Assembly (NCBI GenBank): GCA_029891345.1
Contig: CM057005.1
Span: 67,837,760-67,901,759 of the forward strand
From: Dryococelus australis
Taxonomy: Eukaryota > Arthropoda > Insecta > Phasmatodea > Phasmatidae
Length of the DNA stretch: 64,000 nucleotides
Direction: 5' to 3'
The position numbers and the translations under genes are program-made. The notes under the pieces were generated by a model. It saw only the letters and a list, made by a program, of their open reading frames with translations. It did no database searches and was not told where the DNA came from. The first letter of the stretch is position 1. Every line of letters starts with the position of its first letter. This document shows positions 44,173-54,576 of this stretch, piece after piece.

Positions 44173-44834
44173 TAGGCTATTTACGGTCAAATGAGCACTT
44201 TTGAAAGGCCTGCCTAAGATCTACTTGTATGCATATTGTGTATTCTTCCGCCTTATGTAAAATTTACACTGACATGGGCCTCATCAATTTAGCCGTGTAC
44301 CAGTCAAGTGAAACTGTGAAATTATTAGGAAAGTAAATATTTTACAAATCTGCTCATTTTGACACTTCGCTGCATTAAAAAAAAAGCAGAAAGCGAAATA
44401 AACTATTGATGTTATCAGAAAGGATTACATAACTCTTATTGAAAGTTAAGATATGGAACTACATTCCATCCATCGTTATAGGCTGTGCACGGTAAAGTGA
44501 GCACTTTTTAAGGCCCTTCCAAATTTTTCCTTTTATCAAATTCCCATCTTCCAGCTTCTTTTTAATATAAACATTGCAATGTGACCAATAAACACAGTAT
44601 ATACGTTTCACCACCCTCAAAATTTAATGCCCGAAGCTGCAATAAGATATATTTATTAGTGGTTAATGCCGGTTGGGAGGGCCTTAAAAAGTGCTAATTT
44701 TACCGTGAACAGCCTATACCAACTTTACTGGGCGAATGTCGCTCGGTGGGCCAGTTAAAATATATGCAGGTAGGCGCGGTGACTTTTTTTCTAAGGTTCA
44801 TTTCAAAAGTGCTCACTTTATTGTGGACAGACTT
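44173..44834 (-). mobile_element. MITE family A copy split by a B copy
   Basis: The left piece 44,173-44,478 (TAGGCTATTTACGGTCAAAT, ending CATCCATCGTTA) and the right piece 44,717-44,834 (CCAACTTTACTGGGCGAATG, CTTTATTGTGGACAGACTT) join exactly when the B copy and one TA are removed. Confidence 0.9.
44479..44716 (-). mobile_element. MITE family B copy nested in an A copy
   Basis: TAGGCTGTGCACGGTAAAGT at the left and TGCTAATTTTACCGTGAACA at the right, 238 bp. TA is duplicated (44,477-44,478 and 44,717-44,718). The uninterrupted A sequence GTTACCAAC has a single TA there, so this insertion defines the 2-bp target duplication and the terminal TAGGCTG. Confidence 0.93.
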
Positions 44835-45849
44835 TAGAAAAATTAAACTGTATTTGCCCCCCTCCCCCCTCCCCCCCCCCCCTACGCAGCAAGCGGGGAA
44901 CAGATGGGCAGATGGTGGTCCCGGCTGCTTGTCGCGGCATATGGGACACGCCTGCATTCATCATCATTCGTCATTCATCATTTAATAGTTGGGCCTTTTT
45001 AGCTACCTGCAACCTAAAGGTTTAATTTGCGATAAAATGTACTACTAATTCTATCATCGTATCGTTGCAACTTCAAACTAAATACGGCACGCATCTATCG
45101 TGTTAGGATGTTATTTCTCCAGTACGCACGTTTAGGTCGTTACATACGTTCCGGTTACATTGTACATGCACGTATTACAAAAAAAAAAAAAAAAAAAAAA
45201 AAAGGATTATCTTGGTCACTCCGAGGCTGACTGCACTGAGGCGTTACTTTATGGACAGGAGACTCCGGGTTTGAGTCCCGGATAAGCTATGGACGTGTTA
45301 TGTTTTTAGAAGTAAGTTTACGTTCGTTTATTGTGTAAAGTGACATAAAAACTGGGACAGTATCAACCGCCGTACAATAAGAATAGGTAGATAAATGGAA
45401 AATTCGTGTTTTCGAACACATGCAAGTTTGTTTTGAGCCTGGCATTGGACTACAGTTTGTTTGACACATCGCGGGCGAATTTGAACCAATCAGAAACAAC
45501 TAGCAACAGGATAGACTAGTCATAAGGAAAACGGGATCCTAGTTTTTGCAGAAGCCAGTAAACAATTGGCACAGTCGTTAACATTAATAAGGAGGGTGAA
45601 GTCTAACGTGTAGGTAGATAATAAAACGAATTATGCTGGTCTTTCTGGTGTATGTTGCTGTAGTATACAGATTATGTCTAAATAATTCAAGCAAATGAAT
45701 TTCTCTGACACAACATGCAAGCAGACCGTTTGTGTACGTTTAACTGAAAGGTTGAGGGATCTGTCTCTGAATGATGGGGTTGATGTGTATTTATAAATAC
45801 ACGAAGGCGGCTAGTTTAAAATATTTTTTTTAAAAATCCTATACATCAG
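44835..45849. other. Stretch with C-run, A-run and a B-box-like motif
   Basis: C-rich tract at about 44,856-44,882 and a pure A tract at about 45,179-45,203. A Pol III B-box-like GGGTTTGAGTCCCGG lies at about 45,268-45,282, possibly from another worn tRNA-derived SINE. No gene was recognised. Confidence 0.45.
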
Positions 45850-46227
45850 TTTTGGGGAGGAAAAGGCAACAACGCTTTCAATATGCTGAAGGGGAACCGT
45901 TTACTAGCCACTGTTGTGGCCCGTGAGATCGATGCGAGGAACATACGCCAGCAACAGACGGCATTGCAGCAAAGAAGCAACCAGCCGGAAGTGGATTCCA
46001 ACCCTTATTTAACATTCACCTCTTCTTCTCTTCCCTGGGACTCACGAAGTTTTTTACATTTTCCATCTCGGCAGATCATTTTTTATCTTGGTGGAGTTTT
46101 CTACAACACTTGTGGTTGCATTCATGCTGTACATATCGTGAGGTTGATAATGTATCAATTTAGTTATACCAGTTTATTTTCGAAAACATGTGCCACACAA
46201 CCTCAAAAGCTACAAGCTAAACGTTAG
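45850..46227 (+). CDS. Candidate exon of an unknown gene
   Basis: After ATACATCAG (45,841-45,849, 3' splice-like) a frame opens that reads FWGGKGNNAFNMLKGNRLLA, then TVVAREIDARNIRQQQTALQ and QRSNQPEVDSNP. It stays open to 46,227. The first 160 bp have a protein-like composition (Gln- and Arg-rich, likely helical); the remainder looks like read-through. I do not recognise a family. It could be a host exon or a pseudogene piece, and a convincing 5' splice site was not found. Confidence 0.3.
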   Translation, partial: FWGGKGNNAFNMLKGNRLLATVVAREIDARNIRQQQTALQQRSNQPEVDSNPYLTFTSSSLPWDSRSFLHFPSRQIIFYLGGVFYNTCGCIHAVHIVRLIMYQFSYTSLFSKTCATQPQKLQAKR

Positions 46228-46802
46228 ACCCAAAAACATGAGTTGAAGTTAGGTTTCATTTGCTTTGAAATGTTATTAAATTTTAATAAAGGTACTGTAT
46301 CTCAAAGTAATATAAAGCTACTTCTATAGCTTGACCTTCTTAGCAACATTTAACAAATTAAAAGAATACAGAAAATTTACATTTTCAGGTTTTGACAATA
46401 GTGAGTTAAAATACGAATTATTTGAGGCTGCGGTGTTAAGGATTATCTAACGCACTTATCTTCTTTCCTGTCTTTACCAAATACATATGTGGACCCTCTA
46501 GTGCGACAGCTTATATATGCGTCAGTCAGAGTTAATAAAATACAACAGCCTTCATCGACGTATGTCCTGCGCCAAGTATAGCATTACAAAATAATGCCTT
46601 TACAGTTCGAAAATGGGAATCTTTCATTCGACGTCCAATGAGATGTAATTTTACATACGAAGCAAGTGGCCTGCTTACATTTCACGTCAGTAATTATCAA
46701 CGCACGCAGGAATAAAAAGAGGCAAAATATTACTAACTTGGTGAATGTCGTGATGCTTACGAGTAATCAAAGGCCTCCACGTAAGCACTGTATCTCAAAG
46801 TA
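46228..46802. other. Stretch without recognised feature
   Basis: AT-rich. Nothing was recognised. Confidence 0.5.
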
Positions 46803-47039
46803 TAGGCTATTCATGGTAAAGTGAGCATTTTTGAGGCCCTAGTTACTTTCTTTCTTTCAGTAATATTTTATCGTTTAACCGCCTTTTTAAATACATATCG
46901 CATGTAAGTAATACACAAAGTGTGCATATTCCACGGAACTCGGAAGTTAACGTCTAAGGCTACAATAAAATATATTTATTGACTGTTGTTTTTAATGAGG
47001 GGGACTTCAAAAAGTTCTCACTTTACCGTGAATAGCCTA
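46803..47039 (+). mobile_element. MITE family B copy, complete
   Basis: TAGGCTATTCATGGTAAAGT at the left, GAGGCCCTAGTTACTTTC, GGCTACAATAAAATATAT, and TCTCACTTTACCGTGAATAG at the right. TA stands on both sides. This is a good reference for family B. Confidence 0.9.
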
Positions 47040-47562
47040 TACTTGCTCATTACAGGCCAACTCAAAAGTGCAATTTCTCTAAAGGTACAGAAGTTTTATT
47101 TTCTTCAACGTGTATTTGGTTCGTTCTTTGCTCATCACTCGAGACTCGTAAAATCTATGTTCTTTCAGCAATCAAAATAAGGCTTTTAGTCCATAAAACG
47201 TAATCATAACTTGCACGATCATCGAATTAAGCACGGGACATAAACGGGCTCCCAACACCGCAACTTTAATTGCCGAGAATGGATGGTAAGTTGACAGAAA
47301 AACATCCTGAGCGTCGCAGAAACACATTAATATCTATATATTGCAGAACTTTTTTTGTTCCATGCTGTCACACATCCTTTCACATTCCCGCTTGTATCAC
47401 GTTGATATACTGAATAAATGGAGTAGTTGAATCACTGACTTTTCATCTGTAACTCCGATAATACGATGCACGATGTCATTAAATTATAATTTAAAGCTCT
47501 CGGATTAATTATTAACTTACCTCAAAGGAAGAATCGTAAAATTATAACAGAGCCGGCAAAGT
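47040..47562. other. Stretch without supported gene
   Basis: A lone 5' splice-like signal on the minus strand (CCTTTGAG/GTAAGTTAAT, about 47,516-47,525) has no matching 3' splice site before the adjacent MITE. Nothing else was recognised. Confidence 0.4.
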
Positions 47563-47992
47563 ATAGTCTATTCGCAGTTTCTTCACACTTTTTGAATTTA
47601 ACCTTTGAAAAATCGCCCTATGTATGATGTGTTACGTTCTTTCTTAAATATGTCATGTGTCGCAATCGTTTTATACTTGTGGTGACATAATCATACCTGA
47701 TTTTTCTTTCAATTTAACTTTTACTTATCTTTTTATCTATATAAAGTTTAGTATTTCATTAAAAATCAATACGAATAAAAGCAGGGAGAAAAAAGGTGTG
47801 TTGGTAATGCCTAGTAGGAAATAGTTCTTATGCTCAATATTGTTACACTGAGTGCGCTGAATGCGGTGCGTTGTCCCTTTGATGTATTTTTCTAGACTTG
47901 GTTAAGCTTATTCTGCATGAGGCGGAGGAATATCGTGAAAGTAGAAATTTAGCAGGGCTTCAGAAAAGTTGGAAGTAACAGCGAATGGACTG
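47563..47992 (-). mobile_element. MITE family C copy, reverse orientation
   Basis: TAGTCTATTCGCAGTTTCTT at the left and GGAAGTAACAGCGAATGGAC at the right, with the reverse C body (CCCTATGTATGATGTGTTAC, GCCTAGTAGGAAATAGTTC, AATGCGGTGCGTTGTCCC). Confidence 0.87.
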
Positions 47993-49994
47993 GAAAAAAT
48001 ATTGCGCGTCATTCGTAGTCGAACGCTTTTGTAAAAAGCTATCTTCCATTGGTGTGACTTGGACTAGCTGAAACGATGTTTTCCTCAACTTACCTACATT
48101 TCATGACCAATAGACATCTCTTCTTTGGAAGCAAACTAAAGTAAAAAAAAAAAAAAAATACGTAAGCAGCCTCACGTATGACATACGCTACGATGTACGT
48201 GTAGGTTAGTCCTCACGCGCATGACTTAAGCTGGTTCCACAATACAGCGATGCATCGCATTGCGATGTGTTGTGTTGCGGTGAGCTGTAGCCAACCCTGA
48301 CCTTTCCCTGTCCCACGAAATTCTCTAACTTTCCCATGTTTTCCCTGATGGTGGACGCCCTGATAAATGAACGTGCGATACTATAAAGTTCAGAAGTGGC
48401 TCGCAGTTATTAATAAAAGTCCAATGTGTTGTTTTGTTTGGTAAAAAAAAAAGAGCTCGATAGGAGAATTCAGATAAAAGAATGTTGATTGAAACCATTC
48501 ACAATGAAAATTACATGTCAGATGACATTTATCGCATGATTATGAAAAAAAAGTTGTTAGGAAAAAATTGGAAATACTTTTTTTAGGAATAAATCTAACC
48601 CATGAACAGAGTTTATTGACTACGTAGGAGACTTTCAAAGAATACCTTATAACATTAGACAAATGCTTTTTTTACAATAAAATTAATTATTTTCAGAGAT
48701 TGGTTTTAGTAACTTATTTACGGGTAATGCATTCAGCCCACAGTGGTTGCGCTCTATGTTACTATTTTGCAATAAGATTTATAAAAATGATAAATAAAAA
48801 TGGCTTGAAATTGGAAATTAGTTTAAGTAATCATCAGTAATAGAGGATGTAGGTTATTTAAGAAGGGAGAAACGCACGTATTTTGATATTAGTGAAAGAA
48901 AAATGTTAACTTTAAATGGCAATGTTCCAGAGTTCAGTTACGGCAGAAGATGGAGATAGCTGCTGCTGCTGCTGCTGCTGCGTGGATTAAAAAGGTGATT
49001 ATACTATACCTGCAGAATGGATTGGGGTTTCAGGAGATACTGTTCCCCCCTTATCTACTGAGTAACATATTTCATGTTCATAATTTTATCAAGAACGTAT
49101 AGTAGTGCAGTTAGGATAAAATCAATGTGCTTTTCATGGCACCCGCAATCGAAATATCTGACAAACGGAAAACTGTAAGCGTTCAGATTTTCGACATGTA
49201 AGATTACATTATATGTAGGTACAAAGTTCGTTATGATTATTCAGTAAATTCTATCTGAGCTCTTTTATCACTTTGTGTTTCTCTGAGATTATTCAGTGAA
49301 AGGTGACATTTTAAGTGGAAGTACATAATAAAAGTTATAATAAACGTTTTATTAGAACATAATTAATTTAAAAAAGTACATTTTAGACATATAAAAAGAA
49401 AAGCTATCTTTAATTACAGACAGTTTTGTCAAACATGGCATATTACTGAAATGTCCTACTTAAATTTTTAACCTGCAGTTGCCTCTAAAACTTTTTAATT
49501 GATTTTTTTTTGTGATTCGAGTAAAAACTCAAACCAAAACGAAGCTCTAGATACGCGACTGCGCAACATAACTCGTAAATTCAGGATCTTATTTTTCTCT
49601 AGTTCTATCCAACATAACGCATTTATTTCGCTCTCTCAAGATTTTTGAAAGTTCGTATTATTAATCTTGGATGGTACATTTATATCCAAAATGTGAAAGT
49701 TTGTAGGCCACGGCAGTGAACTTATTTCGAGTTACCGGCTGTCTGTCTAGCAAGTCTTCTCGTCCGCGGCAAGAAGGCCAAACCACCCTCATTCGCTTGA
49801 TTGTTCCAAACTGATTGTTTTTATTGTTTTGTCCATGTCATAGCGACGTGCCGTTTCCGGCGTCCTGTGTGCTTCTGATGCTTTTTTTTCTATATTATTA
49901 CTCTCGGTAGCACTCTTAATTCCCACTTTTACTCTATCTCGTTGCAACTTCTGTACTTCTAACTTAATAGCTGACTTAAAACTGTGGTTGCACC
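47993..49994. other. AT-rich stretch without recognised gene
   Basis: A palindrome-rich segment at about 48,240-48,285 (GCGATGCATCGCATTGCGAT) may be the terminus of another transposon. A (CTG)n run lies at 48,960-48,982. No gene was recognised in 2 kb. Confidence 0.5.
48959..48982. repeat. (CTG)n microsatellite
   Basis: Seven to eight perfect GCT/CTG units. Confidence 0.95.
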
Positions 49995-50363
49995 ACTCAA
50001 AATACTTCCAACTTTTCTGAAGCCCTTCTAAGTTCTACTTACAGGATATCCCTCCGCCTCATGTAATCAAAGCGAGAAAATTACACCACAAGTCGTGTTC
50101 GAAACGGCTACGAGACGATTATTTAAATTACTAAATCGTCCACGTGACTAAGTTTAGGCCCTAAATATTTGGGGATTTAGGGTTTAAATTTACTGAAGTG
50201 AAGTAGCACACTAAATCCCCAAATAGATCCGTAAAATCGTCTGCTGTTGTTTATTTACGTTTTATTTCCCTCGATGTAGCGGAAACGTCGGTATTTACTG
50301 TTCTTGAAACGATGCAAAATACATGCACGTGAAAAATGGAGAATTAGGGATCTACATGAAGTC

Positions 50364-50417
50364 ATTTTGAAATAAAAGTTCGTATGTTGTTCAAAAAAAA
50401 AAAAAAAAAAAAAAAAA
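50364..50417 (+). other. Poly(A) signal and A-tail, retroposition mark
   Basis: AATAAA at about 50,371 is followed about 20 bp later by an uninterrupted run of about 25 A (50,393-50,417). This arrangement suggests the 3' end of a reverse-transcribed mRNA or LINE copy. The source transcript was not recognised. Confidence 0.45.
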
Positions 50418-50695
50418 GCGATTGGTTGTTTGAAATGGAATGTTAATTGCAGGGAGCTAAGAAATAATGAGAAGATTGATATTGGCTAGAAATAAATATA
50501 ATCAGTTATTTACAAGACGAAAAATGCTTGGGAGTAAGTTATTTATTGATAGTGTGACAAACAAAATAACGTCGAAATCCCACCAGCCCGTAGTTTCCAA
50601 TTTTGTCACATGTAGCGCTTTTAAAAGCCGTTCGAAACCATCCACCCTAAATTCCTAAACCCAAATTCTCCAATTTATCAATTTAAAGAATTTTT

Positions 50696-50766
50696 TCTCT
50701 CTCGCTGGCTCTCTCGCGCTCTCGCTCTCGCTCTCGCTCTCGCGCTCTCGCTCTCGCTCTCTCTCA
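50696..50766. repeat. CTCTCG/CTCGCT microsatellite
   Basis: About 70 bp of CTCTCG, CTCGCG and CTCGCT units. The reverse motif (GAGAGCGAGA) recurs at about 51,270-51,292, so the two may form an inverted pair. Confidence 0.9.
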
Positions 50767-51118
50767 CGACAGACAAACAGTTGATGCCAAAAGGCGGAGA
50801 ATAATGTTAAGTTAAAATCGCGGTCATAGCTATTGTAATAAATTTATGTGCGTTGAAAATAATTCAGAAATAATTTATAATAGCACTACCTGAATAATCA
50901 TTAGCGCAGGAAATACTATTATTTTTTGTTTTACATTTTTCCTTCATGTTACAGCAAAGTGACGAAAAAACGAGACTTAGTCAGAAATCCGTATTTATAT
51001 TCCTATAAATACAAGTTGTGTATGTCATTTCGCTGTTTAAAACAGTTAAAATGTAACGTGGTTTTGTCCCAGAAAGCTACTATAACGTTATTCAAACACA
51101 GAAATAATGTAAACAAAT

Positions 51119-51300
51119 ATGGCGCCTGCGAGAGAGCGCCAGCGAGTATATAACTTCGTGCTCTCTCTGTGCTTCGGCAATGATAGAAAAGGCTCTCGCT
51201 CTTTCGCGCTCTCCGACGAATTGAGACGACCATAGTGTGTTCTCTCTGACGTCATAATGACGTCGCGAGAGCGAGAACACGAGAGAGCGCTCTGTGGGCC
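51119..51300. promoter_or_regulatory. CpG- and GAGA-rich segment with two CRE-like sites
   Basis: Contains TGACGTCATAATGACGTC (about 51,248-51,265), two overlapping CRE/ATF-like sites, along with GAGAG motifs like those bound by GAGA factor and a TATATAA at 51,148-51,154. Promoter activity is inferred only. It lies within a mobile insertion. Confidence 0.3.
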
Positions 51301-51385
51301 AATTGAGACACGGCATGAATTCGTGAGCACTCGTGGTGTAGTAATATTTTGCATTAGAACTTTTTCTCACTGGGCATTACAGATA

Positions 51386-51631
51386 AAAAATTTTTAAAAG
51401 TCGTTATTTCATAATTTATTTTCTTATTTACTAACGTATTCGCAGCATTCCAGTGATGACTAGAAATATTACGTCCGTTTTAAGCATTAAATTTAGATAA
51501 AAATATTTTTCACTGTTAATGTAAAAATGCGTTGCAGCGAGTGCTAAACAAGTGACTGTCGACAACGTCCGAATTGAAACTTACGAAATGACAAATTACA
51601 AAATAACGAATTTGTCAATTCGTATACGGCC
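51386..51631 (+). mobile_element. MITE family D, right half
   Basis: Matches the right half of 56,425-56,918: GAAATATTACGTCCGTTTTA, GCGAGTGCTAAACAAGTGAC, AACGTCCGAATTGA, ending TTTGTCAATTCG-TACGGCC. Confidence 0.75.
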
Positions 51632-51714
51632 TTAGTTTCTTAGACTATAACCAAACTTAACAAAAAAAAAAAAAAAAAACTCAAATCGCAAAGAACGTTG
51701 AACACATCACTATT

Positions 51715-51777
51715 GGCTGCGTCCGAATTGAACGCTACTAAATACTAAAATACTAAATGGTCAATTCGAACGCAGCC
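51715..51777. mobile_element. 63-bp foldback mini-element
   Basis: GGCTGCGTCCGAATTGAACG at the left and its near-perfect reverse complement at the right (TCAATTCGAACGCAGCC), separated by about 25 bp of TACTAAA repeats. The termini resemble family D. Confidence 0.8.
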
Positions 51778-52059
51778 AGTAATTTGTTATTGCACTCTAC
51801 CATTCCCACTACGGACGAAACACGTGTATTTTTGTCAAATTACAGAAGAACTTATTAACACTCAAGATTCTCCGAGCACTACTCATCTCCTACCTAGCGT
51901 CGGTATTTAGAACTTTTAATGGTTTGTTGGAATCTCTAGATCCCGCCGTTTCCGTACAGAAGGGAACCGGCCAGGATCTAGTCGCGTGCCTCACGTTATT
52001 AGTGCTGCTCTCTACTGCCACTACTGCTAAACTCCCTATATCTACAAGATACGTTTGTA
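51778..52059. other. Stretch without recognised feature
   Basis: Mixed DNA. Nothing was recognised. Confidence 0.5.
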
Positions 52060-52486
52060 CAGGCTGTTCACGATAAAATGAGCACTTTTGAAATCAACCC
52101 TTGAGGAATGTCACTTTCCTTAACTGCGCGAATTTTTAACGTGCACACGTGGTAGAATGCGCACAACAAGCTGGTAACGACGTTAGGGAAACTAGTTCCA
52201 TATCTCAACGTCTTATTTTAAAGTGTTAGGCAAATATTTGTCAATACTAAGATGATATAATATCTCTCTTTTTGATTTTTTTAATGCATATAAGTGCAAG
52301 GATAAAAACATTTCTAAAATGTTTTCTTTTACAATTATTTTACAGTTTAACTGGACTGGCACGTGGTTAGAGTGAGCAGGAGCACGGCAATGTTGATTTT
52401 ACATATGACTGAAGAATGCACAATTTTCTTACAAGTAGATCTTGAGCAGGGCTTTCAAAAGTGCTCATTTTACCGTGAACAACCTA
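52060..52486 (+). mobile_element. MITE family A copy, diverged
   Basis: AGGCTGTTCACGATAAAATG at the left and GTGCTCATTTTACCGTGAAC at the right, with a diverged A body (CACAACAAGCTGGTAACGAC, GTAGATCTTGAGCAGGGC). Confidence 0.88.
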
Positions 52487-52508
52487 TAGGCGCGCCGCCG
52501 CCTGAAAC

Positions 52509-52745
52509 TATTGGATAATGACGGTAATATGAGCACTTTTGAGGCCATAGTTACTTTTTTTTCATCAGCCATTTTTATTCCTTTTACTAATTTTTAAACT
52601 AAATATTGCCATATAAGTAAAAAAACACTGTACATAATCACCGGACTCGAAAGTTAACGTTTCGGATTACAATAAAATATATTTATTGACTATTATCCGA
52701 AATGAGAGGCCTTCAAAAAGTGCTCACTTTACCGTGAATAACCTA
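52509..52745 (+). mobile_element. MITE family B copy
   Basis: GACGGTAATATGAGCACTTT at the left, ATATTGCCATATAAGTAAAA and ACAATAAAATATATTTATTG internally, TGCTCACTTTACCGTGAATA at the right. Confidence 0.87.
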
Positions 52746-53111
52746 TAAAAGAAAGCATTATTAACACTTATTACCAACAGCCGATGGATTTATTTAACCG
52801 TTCATTTAAAAAGTATATAACTTAGTCAACAATGACTTAACAATAATCACTGGACTCGAAATTCGCTCTTCCTCTACTGACGTTTCCGAGAATCGAAGTG
52901 CGGTAGGCGGGCCTACACGCATGGGAACATGGTTCGCCGAGCCAGGTTCGGCGATCCATGTTCGAGGGCCACGCGCTCTACACACAGTGGAGAGAAATGC
53001 CAACAATGGTTCGCCATTGACACAGTTTCACGCTGAAAACGGCAGGATGAGATGTTCAAAAGTGGCTGCTACTGTGATTGTTTTGGATAAGTTGAGTTTT
53101 TAAAAGAAAAC

Positions 53112-53480
53112 CGAGAAAGGGGAGATCAGAGAGGACCAAGGAGTGGTTGCGTGAAAGAGAAAAGTGGTCGCACGCTAATCTATTGAAATATCTGAGAGAG
53201 AACAATGCAACGGACTACCGAAATTACTAAAGAATGAGTGAGGATAAGTTTGACGTTTTATTGGAACATGTGAGTCCCCATATAGCAAAGCAATATACTC
53301 ACACGAGAACATCAATATCGGCCGAACAGTGTCTGATTGCTACACTTAGGTACTTGGCTATAGGACGAAACATGAAAGACTTGAAATTTACATATGCCGT
53401 ATCTCCACAAGCATTGGGCAAACTGATACCAGAGACGTGCAGAGCGATTTACAACAGTCTCAAGGATCATTGTGATTAAC
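53112..53480 (+). pseudogene. PIF/Harbinger transposase, first exon (damaged)
   Basis: The plus-strand reading from about 53,112 gives KPRKGRSERTKEWLRERKKW, then LLKYLRENNATDYRNY. A stop (TAA at 53,229-53,231) stands where Leu is expected before RMSEDKFDVLLEHVSP. It continues with SISAEQCLIATLRYLAIGRN and KLIPETCRAIYNSLKD. This is the N-terminal helical region of the HARBI1-like family (usual pattern RNYLRM-...-LLITLRYLATG). A further frame change upstream near 53,100 separates a possible start at 53,047. The exon ends near 53,480 before GTAAAG; a TAA just before this GT is a further defect. Confidence in the family is high. Confidence 0.85.
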
Positions 53481-53669
53481 GTAAAGTATTAGCTGCTAAT
53501 AACAGTAATGTACAAACCATTGAAATGTCGTAATAAGCAAGGATAATACAGGCGGAACAATATATATGTGCAATGTATTACTGATAACTAAATACACAAA
53601 TGTACAGCAATTTACATAGCACACAAAGCATACACCCCAACACTGAGGTGTAGTGATTTGCCGACACAT

Positions 53670-54118
53670 CTATGTAGATGTATCGTGTGGTGTAGCGCTG
53701 CGAGAGCTACCAGTGGTATTGGCGGGGAAACTATGTAAATATATGTATGAGGGTGACAACTGGTCAGTCTGTCCCTGGTAATGTTGACACGGGGGTGGTT
53801 GTGGGTATGTGTAAGCATAAACATTGTCCTGAAAAGTGGTATTAGCAGATAATTGTTTCTGTAGGCCTTTGTAGAGTACGTCGTGGATGAGTTTATAGGC
53901 ATGTAGGAACTGATGTTCCTCCAGTTTCCGAAATTTTTACAGCTATCACCTTCCTGATATGGTCGAATTCATCTTCGGGTGTTTTCCAATACACACATAG
54001 CTTTTGCTAGCAGTTGTTGGTGCTGATAATTGTCTGAATCTGCCTTCTGACGTTCAGTTCCTTGACCCGCCTTTCGATTGACACTTGGTTCCCTCGGTTG
54101 AGGTGCTGGTTGAGTATC
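53670..54118 (-). pseudogene. MADF/BESS-like protein, last exon (damaged)
   Basis: Minus strand. A clean 3' splice site (CTACTTTCAG, ending at 54,119) opens DTQPAPQPREPSVNRKAGQG and QHQQLLAKAMCVLEN. EDEFDHIRKVIAVKIS and KLEEHQFLHAYKLIHDVLYK follow; their pattern resembles a BESS motif, a protein-interaction helix pair. Then comes a Pro/Gln/Tyr-rich tail with a stop at 53,670-53,672. Two frame changes occur before the tail. The exon is phase-compatible with the 5' exon ending at 55,730. In this family the protein is thought to bind DNA and assist the transposase; this role is known for Harbinger second genes and not shown here. Confidence 0.75.
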
Positions 54119-54219
54119 CTGAAAGTAGAGGTGTGCGCTTCAGGTTAAGGTGAAGAATATGTGGAGTGTCACGAATACTATAAACAAAACATGCACAAAT
54201 ACGGTACAATTCAGTGTTA

Positions 54220-54496
54220 TAGTACATTCGCGTTAAAGTGAGCACTTTTGATAGCCGTGCTTAGTTTCTCCTTCACCCAACTGTGTATCATTCCGCCCAA
54301 TATACATATTAACATTGTCGTGAGCATATTGACTACATTGACTAGTGTTCATACGCCGACCTACATTCCCTAATTCATTGCCAACTTAACCGGGGGTAAC
54401 CATGAATATTTATGTTACATTATTTGCAGCTAACAGGCAGTGATATATTTCAAAGGTTAGAGTCAAAAGTGTTCACGTAAATCTGAATACACTATA
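54220..54496 (-). mobile_element. Diverged MITE related to family A, inside the Harbinger element
   Basis: The left end ATAGTACATTCGCGTTAAAG and right end in reverse ATAGTGTATTCAGATTTACG both lead into (T/G)GAGCACTTTT- or GAACACTTTT-type inner ends. The body has A-like blocks (CATTGTCGTGAGCATATTGA, ATTGCCAACTTAACCGG). It lies in the introns of both element genes. Confidence 0.65.
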
Positions 54497-54576
54497 GCAT
54501 AGTTATTGCTTAAAGTGCGATATTGCTATTGGTATGTGTGTGTGTATATATAACATATTGCTTTACTTTGTTTCAG

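Larger units (their letters stand above)
50094..51314. mobile_element. Insertion with related inverted termini inside a C copy
   Basis: Left end GTCGTGTTCGAAACGGC; right end in reverse GCCGTGTCTCAATTGG. Both resemble the family D terminus GGCCGTGT(C/T)(C/T)GAATTG. An internal AGCCGTTCGAAACC (about 50,625) suggests that two elements are joined here. The inside holds an A-tail, a CTCTCG array and a CRE-bearing segment. A 63-codon frame at 50,467-50,658 is unsupported. Confidence 0.45.
49995..51385 (+). mobile_element. MITE family C copy split by a 1.2-kb insertion
   Basis: The left piece (49,995-50,093) carries CTTTTCTGAAGCCCTTCTAA and GGATATCCCTCCGCCTCATG. The right piece (51,315-51,385) carries ATGAATTCGTGAGCACTCG and TTTTTCTCACTGGGCATTAC, which follow directly in intact C copies. 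The segment between is foreign. Confidence 0.72.

Noticed and set aside
47516-47525. Minus-strand 5' splice site GTAAGT as evidence of an exon
   Set aside because: No 3' splice site or open exon was found between it and the adjacent MITE.
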